From the NCBI RefSeq assembly GCF_006542665.1, contig NZ_AP019735.1, positions 3,237,348 through 3,301,347 of the forward strand: a stretch of 64,000 nt of DNA. The letters are read 5' to 3'. Position 1 is the stretch's first letter, and every line of letters starts with the position of its first letter. Below the pieces are notes generated by a model. That model saw nothing but the letters and a program-made list of their open reading frames with translations. It was not told where the DNA came from and did no database searches. The position numbers were made by a program, and so were the translations under genes. This document shows positions 46,969 through 56,518 of the stretch, piece after piece. This stretch comes from Alistipes communis. Its GTDB lineage: Bacteria > Bacteroidota > Bacteroidia > Bacteroidales > Rikenellaceae.

Positions 46969-48128
46969 TGTCGTTGCGAATTGTATTTGAGCCGGACGAA
47001 AACGGGGTGGTGATCCGAAAACTCGACGGACGGCACCTCGTACGAAAGCACCTCGAAATCGTCGGAAACCAGCACGTAGTCGATGCGGAACGTATTGTAG
47101 AATCCCCGATAGGTATGCGAGAATCCCCGTCCCTTCTCGCGGAAAGCATCCTGCAATCCGCGCGACATGAGGCGGTAGGTGTAGGACAGGGGCGTATCGT
47201 TGAAATCGCCGCACACGATACGTGCGTGGGGTGTGGCCGCGATCAGCTGCGACAGCGAGTCGACCTGATGCGAACGCGAGATGCTGTTGTAACGCAGACG
47301 GCTCAGGATGCTGTGCAGTTTCTCGTGGCTGGCCGTATCGGTCAGAAAACGGTAGTTCATCAGGTAGTCGCTGTCGGAAGATTTGATATGGGTCGAACGC
47401 AGGTGGTTGCAGAAGACACGCACCGTATCGCGGTCGAGGCGCAGATCGGCCCAGACGGCCGTCGCACGGGTCGTATCGACATCGTTGACACAGTCGACGG
47501 CGCCCGAAGCGAGGATACGCAGTTTCGAATAGACGGCAAGCGCGACGCCGGCCGTCCCCTCGCCGTCGCGCGAATAGACCGCCCGACGGTATCCCGGGGC
47601 GATCAGCGAATCGAAACGCATCGTCGCACCGCGTGCCAGGTCGCTGAACTCCTCGATACAGAGAATATCGGGATCGTATCGGTTCACGAACGCCGCCAGC
47701 GAATCGACCGTGCTCCTGCCGTCGTCGCCGTAGAACATCCGCACGTTGTAGGCCATGACCTTCAACGCCGAGCGGTCGTAGACCGGTTCACCGTAGTGGC
47801 GCAGCGTATCGATCTTATAATAAAGCGATATTTTCGGCACCCCCAGGAGCAGCAGCACGAGCATCGGCGAAGCATAGCCCCACCGCCAGCGGATCACCCA
47901 GTAGAGGAAGAGCACGAGCCCCGATACATAGATCACCGGCGCGACGAGCCCCAGCACGGAAAAGACCCACGACGCATCGGGCGAAACATAGGGCGCCAGA
48001 TACATGAAGAGCAACAGCAGCGCCACCAGCGCCGTCACCACCGCGAATGCCGCGTCGAGCAGCCAGACGAAGAGGCCGCGCTGCCGGCCGGGACGGCCGC
48101 TGTCGGAATCGTATACCCAGCGCTCCAT
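46965..48128 (-). CDS. Membrane-anchored endonuclease/exonuclease/phosphatase family protein
   Basis: Three hydrophobic segments (about residues 20-45, 55-80 and 88-100) precede an EEP domain with KVMAYNVRMF, ILCIEEFSD, CNHLRSTHI, IVCGDFNDTP and FSDHHPVFV, which contain the Asn, Glu, Asp-Asn and Asp-His catalytic residues. The fold cleaves phosphodiesters in DNA, RNA or lipids; the membrane anchor with the catalytic domain on the far side is typical of Bacteroidota members. Substrate unknown. Confidence 0.9.
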   Translation of the reverse strand: MERWVYDSDSGRPGRQRGLFVWLLDAAFAVVTALVALLLLFMYLAPYVSPDASWVFSVLGLVAPVIYVSGLVLFLYWVIRWRWGYASPMLVLLLLGVPKISLYYKIDTLRHYGEPVYDRSALKVMAYNVRMFYGDDGRSTVDSLAAFVNRYDPDILCIEEFSDLARGATMRFDSLIAPGYRRAVYSRDGEGTAGVALAVYSKLRILASGAVDCVNDVDTTRATAVWADLRLDRDTVRVFCNHLRSTHIKSSDSDYLMNYRFLTDTASHEKLHSILSRLRYNSISRSHQVDSLSQLIAATPHARIVCGDFNDTPLSYTYRLMSRGLQDAFREKGRGFSHTYRGFYNTFRIDYVLVSDDFEVLSYEVPSVEFSDHHPVFVRLKYNSQRQ

Positions 48129-48137
48129 GGCTCCGAA

Positions 48138-48752
48138 TCAGAAACGGATGATTCCCTTGCGGCGCCAGTAATAGAGCAGTCCCAGTCCCCACAGCATACC
48201 GCCGATATGGGCGAAATGCGCAACTCCGGGATCGCGTCCGGTCCATCCCAACAACAGTTCGATCGCCGCATAGATAATAACGAACCACTTGGCTTTGAGC
48301 GGAATGGGCGGGATAAGCAGCATGATGATCGAATTGGGCCACAGCACACCGAAAGCCAACAGCAATCCCATTACGGCGCCCGATGCTCCCAGCAACTGAA
48401 TGCCGAACTCGCCCGTCAGCCCCGCCACTCCCATCTGCACCAGCGCGGCCCCCACGCCGCAGACCATGTAGTAAATCAGAAAGCGCTTCGAGCCGAGCGC
48501 GTATTCCAGCGTACGGCCGAACATCCACAGTGCGAACATATTGAAAAACAGATGTTCCAGGCTGGCATGAAGAAACATGTAGGTGACGAACTGGTAGGAG
48601 TGGTAATAGGGGCTCCCGAACCAGTAGAGCACGCCGTACTGTCCCATAAACTGATTGAGCGAGGGGATGAGCCAGACTCCCAAAAACGCGAGGCAGTTGA
48701 TGATTATCAGGTTCTTCACCACCGGAGGCGTCGAGAAATAACTGCTGTTCAT
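48138..48752 (-). CDS. Rhomboid family intramembrane serine protease
   Basis: The 204-residue protein has six membrane segments, HLFFNMFALWMFG, the catalytic-serine motif LLGASGAVMG and the catalytic His in VAHFAHIGGMLWG. Rhomboids cut substrates within the membrane. The start at 48752 is preferred, since the extra residues from 48785 overlap the promoter zone. It precedes the EEP gene by 9 bases. Confidence 0.94.
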   Translation of the reverse strand: MNSSYFSTPPVVKNLIIINCLAFLGVWLIPSLNQFMGQYGVLYWFGSPYYHSYQFVTYMFLHASLEHLFFNMFALWMFGRTLEYALGSKRFLIYYMVCGVGAALVQMGVAGLTGEFGIQLLGASGAVMGLLLAFGVLWPNSIIMLLIPPIPLKAKWFVIIYAAIELLLGWTGRDPGVAHFAHIGGMLWGLGLLYYWRRKGIIRF

Positions 48753-48809
48753 TGTTTTTCGTTGTTTTACGGACATCGGACACATCCTCCGACGTCGCCT
48801 ATTCGTTCA

Positions 48810-48817
48810 CAAAGGTA
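48810..48817 (-). promoter_or_regulatory. Candidate -7 box TACCTTTG for the rhomboid operon
   Basis: Exact match on the minus strand in the 92-base gap after mutL; it would drive the rhomboid, EEP, YhcH and DUF5131 genes. Confidence 0.6.
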
Positions 48818-48844
48818 GCGTTTTTCCCGCAAACGGCGCATATT

Positions 48845-50908
48845 CTACCGAAGTTTCGCACGCAACTCGTCGAGCGTGATTTCGGCCAGAATCGGCTTCC
48901 CCGCAGGCGAGAAACAGCGGTCGCCCGCCTCCTGCAATCGTTCGAGCAGCCGCTCGGCCTCCTCCTGCGAAGTACAGCTCCCCATGGGACGCGCCCCGCT
49001 GCGGGCCAGTTCGGCGGCGATCCGCTGTCTGCGCAGGTCGGCCGCCGATACATGCGCAAAGGTCTGCAACAGCTGGTAAATCAGCTCGTCGATCGTATCC
49101 GACGGCATATCGGCCGGCGTCCCCTTCACGTCTATCGCCCCGTCGCCCACGCGTTCGATGTCGAATCCGACGGCGGCGAACTCGGCGGCATACTGGCCGA
49201 GCAACTCGTATTCGTCGTGCGATAGCACCAGCCGTTCGGGGAACAGCAACTGCTCGCTCACGGCCGAGCCGTTGGTGAGCATCAACAGATAGTATTCGTA
49301 AAGCAGCCGCTCCTGCGCCCGCTTCAAATCGACGACCACGAGCACACCGCCCAGCATCGCCACGACGTATCCGGGCGCCACCGGCGTCACGCCGCGGAAC
49401 TCCGCCGCAGGCGTCTCGATCAACCGCTGTTGTACGGCCGCATCCTCCGAAGAGACGTATTCCAGCACGCTCCGCTGCGCGTCGTCCTCCGCGACGACCG
49501 CTCCGCCGCCCAGCGACGACGGCACGTCGGCCATTCCCGCGAACGGGACGGCTGCATCGTCCGGCGCGACCGCCGACGAGGGCACCTCGTCGTACCCACC
49601 CTCCCGATCGGAAAGGAGATATTCCCCCACCGGATCGAACGCAGGGTGCGGCGCCGCACCTCTGCGCGACGCCCCGACATCCCCTCCTGCGGCCGGACGG
49701 CCGCCGCGGGGTGTCGGCCCCGGAAACTCCGTGAAATCCTCGCCGGGGAACTCCTCGACATCCCCGCACTGCTCATCGGCCCCTTCGGCGACATACCCCT
49801 CGGCAAAGGGATTGTAATGTTCGTTGACCATCGCCGCCGGTTCGTCGTAGACGGCGCCCTGCCGCGCCACGGGAATCTCGATGCGCCCCTCGGCCGTGAA
49901 ATCCATCATCGGCACGGCGCCGGTCTTGCCCAGCGTGTTGCGCACGGCGGCGTGGATGATCTCCCACACGGCCTCCTTGTCGTCGAACTTCACCTCGATT
50001 TTCTGGGGATGGACATTGACGTCGATCCGTTCGGGGTCGATCGTAAGGAAGAGGAAATAGGAGGGGAAACAGGTATCGGGAATCAGCTTTTCATAAGCTT
50101 TCAGCACCGCCTTGCGCAAGTACTGGTCGCTGAAATAGCGTCCGTTGACGAAGAAGTACTGCTCGGCATTGCTCTTTTTGGCCGCCGCCGGACGCCCCAC
50201 GAACCCGTCGACACGAACGATCGACGTGTCGGCCGCAACCTCCAGCAGATTGGGTTTGATATGGCGACCCACCACGTCGACGATCCGCCCGGCCAGCGAA
50301 GTCGGTTGCAGACGGTATACGGGAACATCATTGTCGTACAACTCGAACGCCACGGCGGGATTGCACAGCGCCACGCGCTGGAATTCGGCCTTGATCTGTT
50401 TCGAAGACGCGGTGCTCTTCTCCAAAAACCGCCGTCGCGCCGGTACGTTGTAAAACAGGTTGCGCACGTAGAACTGCGATCCCGCGGGACACATCACCGG
50501 CTCCTGGCTCTGGAACTTGCCGCCGTTGACCGACGTCTGCGTACCCACCTCGTCGCCCTCCTGCCGCGTGCGCAGTTCGACCTGTGCGACGGCCGCGATC
50601 GAAGCGAGCGCCTCGCCGCGGAAACCGAACGTATGGAGCGCATAGATGTCCTCGACCGAAGCGATCTTGCTCGTGGCATGACGGTCGAAGGCCATGCGGG
50701 CATCCATCGGCGACATGCCGCATCCGTCGTCGACGATCTGGATCAACTCGCGGCCGCCGTCGCGCGCATTGACCGTCACGGTATGCGCACCGGCGTCGAT
50801 CGCATTCTCCATCATCTCCTTCACCACCGACGACGGACGGTTGACCACTTCGCCTGCGGCGATCTGGTTGGCTACGACGTCGGGCAGGAGTTTGATTCGG
50901 TCGGCCAT
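48845..50908 (-). CDS. mutL: DNA mismatch repair protein MutL
   Basis: The 687-residue protein has a full GHKL ATPase domain (ENAIDAGAHTVTV, IVDDGCGMSPMDA, HTFGFRGEALASIAAV) and a transducer domain, an acidic disordered linker at about 340-490, and a C-terminal dimerisation domain. The endonuclease motif DQHAxxExxxxE reads DLKRAQERLLYE, and the CPHGRP position near the C-terminus reads SPAGKP, so the metal-dependent nicking site of many MutL proteins appears lost. It follows the 50915 gene by 6 bases. Confidence 0.96.
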   Translation of the reverse strand: MADRIKLLPDVVANQIAAGEVVNRPSSVVKEMMENAIDAGAHTVTVNARDGGRELIQIVDDGCGMSPMDARMAFDRHATSKIASVEDIYALHTFGFRGEALASIAAVAQVELRTRQEGDEVGTQTSVNGGKFQSQEPVMCPAGSQFYVRNLFYNVPARRRFLEKSTASSKQIKAEFQRVALCNPAVAFELYDNDVPVYRLQPTSLAGRIVDVVGRHIKPNLLEVAADTSIVRVDGFVGRPAAAKKSNAEQYFFVNGRYFSDQYLRKAVLKAYEKLIPDTCFPSYFLFLTIDPERIDVNVHPQKIEVKFDDKEAVWEIIHAAVRNTLGKTGAVPMMDFTAEGRIEIPVARQGAVYDEPAAMVNEHYNPFAEGYVAEGADEQCGDVEEFPGEDFTEFPGPTPRGGRPAAGGDVGASRRGAAPHPAFDPVGEYLLSDREGGYDEVPSSAVAPDDAAVPFAGMADVPSSLGGGAVVAEDDAQRSVLEYVSSEDAAVQQRLIETPAAEFRGVTPVAPGYVVAMLGGVLVVVDLKRAQERLLYEYYLLMLTNGSAVSEQLLFPERLVLSHDEYELLGQYAAEFAAVGFDIERVGDGAIDVKGTPADMPSDTIDELIYQLLQTFAHVSAADLRRQRIAAELARSGARPMGSCTSQEEAERLLERLQEAGDRCFSPAGKPILAEITLDELRAKLR

Positions 50909-50914
50909 ACGCTC

Positions 50915-51358
50915 CTATCGCCCCTCGTAGTCGTTAGGTACCACCGTGATCGGCATCTGCTGCCACTCCACGTCGCTGATGCCCGACTGGTCGAGGTCGG
51001 AGACGGCAGCCCGCGATTCGACCGCAGCCGGGACAGCCGGCGCCACACCCCGCCGCATCATCGACGTCAACTTGGGATAGATCACCACGAAGAAGAGCAA
51101 AAGCACCACGATGCCCGTGAGCAGCACACCGAAACGCCGCTTCGAACGCGTGCTGCGCTCCGCCTCGCGCCGTGCGGCACGCGCCGTGCGGGCCGTGCGC
51201 ACATACTGCCCGGGCACATACTCGTGCTTGGCATGCTCGGGACTCTCGCCGAGCAGCTCGGCACGACGCTGCGCCCGACGCTCCTCTTCGGGATCGTAGT
51301 AACGCGGAATATAGTTGAACTTGTTGGCGTGTTTCTTAAAGGGCGAAAAACCTAACAT
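50915..51358 (-). CDS. Single-pass membrane protein, function unknown
   Basis: The 147-residue protein has a conserved-looking N-terminus FSPFKKHANKFNYIPRYYDPEEERRAQR, a basic stretch, one membrane segment at about residues 76-95, and a short extracytoplasmic tail. Similar small proteins sit beside mutL in Bacteroidota and have sometimes been mislabelled as riboflavin synthase; nothing in the sequence supports that name. It lies between dnaJ and mutL. Confidence 0.75.
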   Translation of the reverse strand: MLGFSPFKKHANKFNYIPRYYDPEEERRAQRRAELLGESPEHAKHEYVPGQYVRTARTARAARREAERSTRSKRRFGVLLTGIVVLLLFFVVIYPKLTSMMRRGVAPAVPAAVESRAAVSDLDQSGISDVEWQQMPITVVPNDYEGR

Positions 51359-51391
51359 GGCGACTCGTGTTTTGGGCGAAGTTACGAATTT

Positions 51392-52570
51392 TTACTGGAA
51401 AAAGTTCTTCATCCGCTCGAAGATGTTCTGGTTCTTGACCGATTCCGCCTTTGCGAACGACGGTTGCCCGGCCAACTGTTCGACAAGGCGCTTCTCCTCG
51501 GCGGAGAGTTTGGCCGGAACGGTGATGTCGACTACCACCAGCAAATCGCCCGTCCCGTAGCCGTTGACGTCGGGCAGTCCCTTCCCGCGCAGACGGAGGA
51601 CCTTGCCGGCGTGCGTACCGGGGTCGATCTTGATCTTCACACGGCCGTCGACCGTAGGAATCTCCACCGAACCGCCGAGCAATGCCGTCGGAACGGTAAT
51701 ATTGAGGTTGTGGATCAGATCGTTGCCGTCGCGTACCAGTTCGGGGTTGCGCTCCTCGTCGATCACTACCAGCAGATCGCCGTTCACGCCGCCCTGACGC
51801 GCGGCATTGCCTTTGCCGGCAACGGTCAGCACCATTCCTTCGCCCACGCCGGCCGGAATGCGTATCTCGACGACCTCCTCGCCGCGCACGACGCCTTCGC
51901 CGCCGCACTTGTCGCACTTGGAGGTGATGACCTTGCCCGTACCGCCGCAGGTAGGGCAGACGCTCTGCGTCTGCATCCGTCCGAAAAAGGTATTCTCCAC
52001 GCGGGTCACGTACCCCGATCCGTTACAAGTCGGGCAGGTCGAATAGGCGTTGGAATCCTTGGCGCCCGATCCGCCGCATTTGTCGCAGGCGACGAGCTTC
52101 GAAATCTTGAGCTTCTTGGTGGTTCCTTTGGCGATTTCGGCCAACGTCAGTTTCACGCGCACGCGCAGATCGGAACCCTTGTTGACCCGCTGGCTGCGCT
52201 GCCCGCGGCCGCTCCCCGAAAAGCCCGAAAAGCCGCCGCTGAAATGACCGCCGAAAATATCGCCGAACTGCGAGAAGATGTCCTCCATCGAGAATCCGCC
52301 GCCCGAAAAGCCGCCGAATCCGCCGCCGGCACCCGCCGCACCGCTCATTCCCGCATGACCGAACTGGTCGTAACGGGCGCGCTTGTCGGGGTTCGACAAC
52401 ACGTCGTATGCCTCGGCGGCCTCCTTGAATTTCTCCTCGGCCTCCTTGTCTCCCGGATTCTTGTCGGGATGATACTTGATGGCCGCCTTGCGGTAGGCCT
52501 TCTTTATCTCATCGGCGTTGGCGTTCTTCCCGACGCCCAACACCTCGTAATAATCGCGTTTTTCTGCCAT
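51392..52570 (-). CDS. dnaJ: Chaperone DnaJ
   Basis: The 392-residue co-chaperone has the J domain with HPD (KYHPDKNPG), a glycine and phenylalanine-rich linker, and four zinc-finger repeats CxxCxGxG (CDKCGGSG, CPTCNGSG, CPTCGGTG, CDKCGGEG). Substrate-binding beta domains complete it. It delivers unfolded proteins to DnaK and stimulates its ATPase. It follows grpE by 57 bases; dnaK is not in the window. Confidence 0.97.
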   Translation of the reverse strand: MAEKRDYYEVLGVGKNANADEIKKAYRKAAIKYHPDKNPGDKEAEEKFKEAAEAYDVLSNPDKRARYDQFGHAGMSGAAGAGGGFGGFSGGGFSMEDIFSQFGDIFGGHFSGGFSGFSGSGRGQRSQRVNKGSDLRVRVKLTLAEIAKGTTKKLKISKLVACDKCGGSGAKDSNAYSTCPTCNGSGYVTRVENTFFGRMQTQSVCPTCGGTGKVITSKCDKCGGEGVVRGEEVVEIRIPAGVGEGMVLTVAGKGNAARQGGVNGDLLVVIDEERNPELVRDGNDLIHNLNITVPTALLGGSVEIPTVDGRVKIKIDPGTHAGKVLRLRGKGLPDVNGYGTGDLLVVVDITVPAKLSAEEKRLVEQLAGQPSFAKAESVKNQNIFERMKNFFQ

Positions 52571-52627
52571 AATCTTCGGATTCTACCCCGATTCCATTCT
52601 TCATTTATCCAGTTTCGACGGCGCGGC

Positions 52628-53305
52628 CTACTCGCCTACGACGACCTTCGCGAAACGAAGCACCTTGTCACGCAACCGATAGCCTTTCTGCACCACGTCG
52701 ACAATCTTGCCGCGCTGCTCTTCGCCGGCCTGAAATCGCGCCACCGCCTCGTGGTGATCGGTGTCCAGTTCGAGCCCCTTGGCTTCGATCTCGCTCACGC
52801 CGCACGAGCGGAGCACTTCGTGAAACTTCTGCGCGATCAACCCGACGCCTGCGCGCAGCGCCTCGATGTCGTCGCTTCCCGCCATCGCCTCCACCGCACG
52901 ATCCATATCGTCGGCCACGGGCAGCATCGCCTTGATTACGTCCGCCCCGCCCCGTTCGACCAACTCCATCTTCTCGCGCAGCGTACGCTTGCGATAGTTG
53001 TCGAATTCGGCCTGCAAACGCAGGTATTTGTCCTGCCATTCGGCGATCCGACGCTCCAATTCGGGCGCCAGCTGCTCGCTGCCGCCCGCTTCGACACCCG
53101 ACTCCTCGCCGGTCTCGCCCGAAGCGGCACCGTCCGACGGTCCCTCGTCGCCCGTCGGCGTCGCGTCTGTCATTGTGTCAGTAGCCACGCCGTCGTCGCC
53201 TGACACATTGGCGCACGGCTGGCCGTCGCACGAAGGGTATCCTTCGCCCGGAGCAAAGCCCTCGTCACCGCCAATCGCCTCATTGTAAATCTCTTCCTTT
53301 TTCAT
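52628..53305 (-). CDS. grpE: Nucleotide exchange factor GrpE
   Basis: The 225-residue product has an acidic, glycine-rich N-terminal tail of about 80 residues, a long helix (ERRIAEWQDKYLRLQAEFDNYRKRT), and the C-terminal beta domain ending DKVLRFAKVVVGE. The QAEFDNYRKR motif is diagnostic. The ATG at 53305 (MKKEEIYNEA) gives the expected protein; an upstream reading to 54019 overlaps the methyltransferase gene and is rejected. Confidence 0.95.
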   Translation of the reverse strand: MKKEEIYNEAIGGDEGFAPGEGYPSCDGQPCANVSGDDGVATDTMTDATPTGDEGPSDGAASGETGEESGVEAGGSEQLAPELERRIAEWQDKYLRLQAEFDNYRKRTLREKMELVERGGADVIKAMLPVADDMDRAVEAMAGSDDIEALRAGVGLIAQKFHEVLRSCGVSEIEAKGLELDTDHHEAVARFQAGEEQRGKIVDVVQKGYRLRDKVLRFAKVVVGE

Positions 53306-53364
53306 ATCTCTTTGTTTTGTATTTCGGTTCTTCTCTATCGCGCAAATTGTATACCAAGCGCCGG

Positions 53365-54072
53365 CTACCCCAGAATGAAGATCGCCGGACGCCTGTTCAG
53401 CTCCGGCAGCCGCGACCGCCGCCAGTCGGCGACGCTGCGCGTGAGGATCGTCTCCCCCGGTGCGGTAAGGTCGCAGGCGACGGTCAGCATCGTCTGCGGC
53501 GCGCAGAGCTGCAAGAGTTGTTCGGCCAGCTTCACGTTGCGGTAAGGCGTCTCGATGAAGAGCTGCGCCTGTCCCTCGCGGGCGCGCCGCTCGAAAGCGC
53601 GGATCGCCCGCGCCCGTTCGTCGGGTTTGACGGGCAGGTAGCCGTTGAAGGCGAACGACTGCCCGTTGAGTCCCGAAGCCATCATCGCCAGCAGAATCGA
53701 CGAAGGGCCCACCAGCGGCACGACGCGGATGCCGCGCCGGTGGCACAACGCCACCACCAGCGCCCCCGGATCGGCCACGCCCGGCACGCCCGCCTCCGAG
53801 ATGACGCCTGCCGAACGGCCCGCCGCAATCGGCGCCACCAGCTCCTCCACCTCGCAGCCTGCGACCGTATGCTCGTTCAGCTCCCTGAACTCCAACTCCT
53901 CGATCGGCCTTCCCAACTTCGCCTTCGACAGAAAACGCCGCGCCGAACGGGTATTTTCGACGATGAAGTAATCCAGCGAGGCCATCACCGCACGGTTGGC
54001 GGCAGGCAGCACGTCCCACACGTCGCCCTCTTCGGCGATCGGACAGGGAATCAGGTAGAGCGTTCCGGGCAT
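53365..54072 (-). CDS. SAM-dependent methyltransferase, tetrapyrrole methylase family (RsmI-like)
   Basis: The 235-residue protein has the fold and motifs of PF00590 enzymes: GTLYLIPCPI, YFIVENTRSARRFL, GVISEAGVPGVADPGA and PLVGPSSILLAMMASGLNGQSFAFNGYLP. Relative to RsmI, which methylates 16S rRNA C1402, it is shorter and its first motif is modified, as in a common Bacteroidota paralogue. The rRNA target is therefore uncertain. It lies 9 bases after the murF-alr gene. Confidence 0.85.
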   Translation of the reverse strand: MPGTLYLIPCPIAEEGDVWDVLPAANRAVMASLDYFIVENTRSARRFLSKAKLGRPIEELEFRELNEHTVAGCEVEELVAPIAAGRSAGVISEAGVPGVADPGALVVALCHRRGIRVVPLVGPSSILLAMMASGLNGQSFAFNGYLPVKPDERARAIRAFERRAREGQAQLFIETPYRNVKLAEQLLQLCAPQTMLTVACDLTAPGETILTRSVADWRRSRLPELNRRPAIFILG

Positions 54073-54081
54073 GACAGACGA

Positions 54082-56442
54082 CTATTCTTTGAGATAAATC
54101 CGTTTCACGCGGCCTGCGACCGACGTGAGTATTTCATAGGGAATCGTGCCGAGCACCTCGGCCATCGCCTCGGGCGTATTGCCCGCCGCAGGCGAGAAGA
54201 CCACCGCTTCGTCACCCTCGGCGACCCCGTCGATGTCGGTGACGTCGATCATGCAGCTGTCCATGCAGACGCGCCCCACGATCGGCGCCGGCCGGCCCTT
54301 CACACGCATCGACCAGGCACCGCAACCCAGATGGCGATCCAGTCCGTCGGCATAGCCGATCGGCACGGTGGCCGTCACCGTCGGCCGCGACAACACCCCC
54401 GCACGGCCGTAGCCCACCGTCTCCGTCGGAGCCAGCCGCTTGATCTGCACGATGCGGGTGCGCAGCGTCGAGACGGGACGCAGCGCCGCGTTGTGCTCGA
54501 ATCCGAAGCCGTAAAGCCCCAGCCCCAGCCGGCACATGTCGTACTGCGCTTCGGGAAAACGCTCGATCGCGGCCGAATTGGCCGTATGACGCAGGACGGG
54601 ATAGGGCAACGCCTCCGCGATGCGGCTGCTCATGCGGTCGAAACGCGCGATCTGCAACCGCGTGAAATCGTCCTGCGCGGGATCGTCCGACGTACAGAAG
54701 TGCGCGAAGACGCTCGCCACACGCACCGTCCGCCCGCAACGGGCGAGCGCATCGAGCAGCGCAGGCAACTCCTCCTCCACGAAGCCCAGACGATGCATTC
54801 CCGTATCGAGCTTGACGTGGATCGGATAACGCTGTTCGCCGTAACGTTCGACCGCCGCAGCGAACTCATGGAGCGACCGCAGGCTGTAAATCTCCGGTTC
54901 GAGCCGGTTGGCCGCCATCGCGTCGAAACTGTCGGCATCGGCGTTGAGTACCACGACGGGCATCGTGATGCCCCGCTCGCGCAACAACACACCCTCGTCG
55001 GCGAACGCCACGGCCAGATAGTCGACGCCCTGATGTTGCAACAGCTGCGCAACCTCGAAATCGCCGGCTCCGTAGCTCGCGGCCTTGACCATCGCCACGA
55101 GCCGCACGCCCGGCCGCAAATGCGACCGGAAATAGTTCAGGTTGTGGGTCATGGCATCCAGATCGACTTCGAGCACCGTCGTGTGGCTCTTGCGCGAGAG
55201 CGCATGTTCCAGCTTCTCGAACCGGCTGTCGCGGTTGCCTTTGAGCAACACGGCGCGTCCCGCGATGTCGGCGCGGTCGATGCGCCGCAGATAGTCGTCG
55301 GTCGAGGCATAGAAGGCCTTGTCGCAGACGAAACGCTCCGCCTGCGCCTGCAACTTCGGGCCGATGCCGACGAATCGCCCCACGCCCGCCGCCGCGACCA
55401 TCGCCGCCACGCGCGCATAGAGTTCGTCGTCGTCCATACCGCTTTGCAGGATGTCGGACAGGATCAGCGTCGTGGGCCGTCCCGCCGCCACGCCGTGCAG
55501 ATAGTCCAGCGCGATGGCCAGCGAATTGATGTCGGAATTGTAGGCGTCGTCGACCAGCAGCGAGTCGTTGATCCCCTCTTTCACTTCGAGCCGCATCGCA
55601 ACGCGCTGCAACCGCCCGAAATCGGGAGCCGGCTCCCCCGCCACCCGCCAGAAGGCCGCCACCAGCTGCGAATTGCGCTCCGAAGCCGCGTCGGCCAGTC
55701 CGCCGCCCGCCTCCGCCGCCGCATCGTGGAGTTCGTGCCCCGCGGCATAGACCTCGCGCAGCATCGAAGTCAGCGGCTCGTAGGCGCTGTGATAGATGAT
55801 TTTCGGTGCATGAAGCGCCAGCAACAGTTTCTCGGCGCACTTCTCCTCCACCGACGCGAAATGCTCCTGATGCGCGTCGCCCAGCGAAGTGAAAAGCACG
55901 ACGTCGGGGGAGATCATCCGTTCCAGCCGGGCCATTTCGCCCGGCTGCGAGATACCCGCCTCGATCAGCGCGAACCGTTCGTCGCCCTCGATCATCAGCA
56001 GCGACAACGCCGCACCCAGCTGCGAATTGTAGCTGCGCGGCGAGCGGAACAGCTTCACGCCGTCGGGCGCCGTCTGGGCGATCCACTCCTTGACGACCGT
56101 CTTGCCGTTCGAACCGGTGATCCCCACCACCGTACCGCCGAAACGGCGGCGCCAGTCGGCGGCCAGCCGTTGCAGGGCGTCGATCGCATTGCCGACGACG
56201 ACATACCCCGCCCCGTCGCGCTCGTCGAGCGGACGTTCGACCAGAAACGCCCGCACACCGCGGGCATACATCCCGTCGACGAAATCGTGCGAATCGTGCC
56301 GCGCGCCGCACATTGCGACGAAGAGCGGCGCAGCCGGCATACCGCAACTCCGGCTGTCGGTCACCACCTCCGTCACGCGCCGGTTCTCACCGGTGAAGGT
56401 TCCCCCGCAGATACGGGCTATTTCGCTTAACGTATAGTTCAT
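54082..56442 (-). CDS. Bifunctional MurF ligase / alanine racemase
   Basis: The 786-residue fusion joins two steps of peptidoglycan synthesis. The N-terminal half is a MurF-type ligase (adds D-Ala-D-Ala to UDP-MurNAc-tripeptide) with ATP loop GITGSNGKTVVKEW (Lys114). The C-terminal half is alanine racemase with PLP lysine Lys453 in MVKAASYG, the MHRLGF region and the CMDSCMIDVTDI motif near the second catalytic Tyr. The fusion is common in Bacteroidota. The start at 56442 is family-like; an upstream ATG at 56571 lies inside mutS2. Confidence 0.94.
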   Translation of the reverse strand: MNYTLSEIARICGGTFTGENRRVTEVVTDSRSCGMPAAPLFVAMCGARHDSHDFVDGMYARGVRAFLVERPLDERDGAGYVVVGNAIDALQRLAADWRRRFGGTVVGITGSNGKTVVKEWIAQTAPDGVKLFRSPRSYNSQLGAALSLLMIEGDERFALIEAGISQPGEMARLERMISPDVVLFTSLGDAHQEHFASVEEKCAEKLLLALHAPKIIYHSAYEPLTSMLREVYAAGHELHDAAAEAGGGLADAASERNSQLVAAFWRVAGEPAPDFGRLQRVAMRLEVKEGINDSLLVDDAYNSDINSLAIALDYLHGVAAGRPTTLILSDILQSGMDDDELYARVAAMVAAAGVGRFVGIGPKLQAQAERFVCDKAFYASTDDYLRRIDRADIAGRAVLLKGNRDSRFEKLEHALSRKSHTTVLEVDLDAMTHNLNYFRSHLRPGVRLVAMVKAASYGAGDFEVAQLLQHQGVDYLAVAFADEGVLLRERGITMPVVVLNADADSFDAMAANRLEPEIYSLRSLHEFAAAVERYGEQRYPIHVKLDTGMHRLGFVEEELPALLDALARCGRTVRVASVFAHFCTSDDPAQDDFTRLQIARFDRMSSRIAEALPYPVLRHTANSAAIERFPEAQYDMCRLGLGLYGFGFEHNAALRPVSTLRTRIVQIKRLAPTETVGYGRAGVLSRPTVTATVPIGYADGLDRHLGCGAWSMRVKGRPAPIVGRVCMDSCMIDVTDIDGVAEGDEAVVFSPAAGNTPEAMAEVLGTIPYEILTSVAGRVKRIYLKE

Positions 56443-56518
56443 CTTTCCTCCGTTTCTCTCTCTGTCCGCCGGAGACGACCGTACGGCCGCTCCGCCGTCG
56501 GCATCCCGTCCGCACGGC

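Noticed and set aside
53306..54019. N-terminal extension of GrpE
   Set aside because: It overlaps the methyltransferase gene completely in another frame and has no GrpE features.
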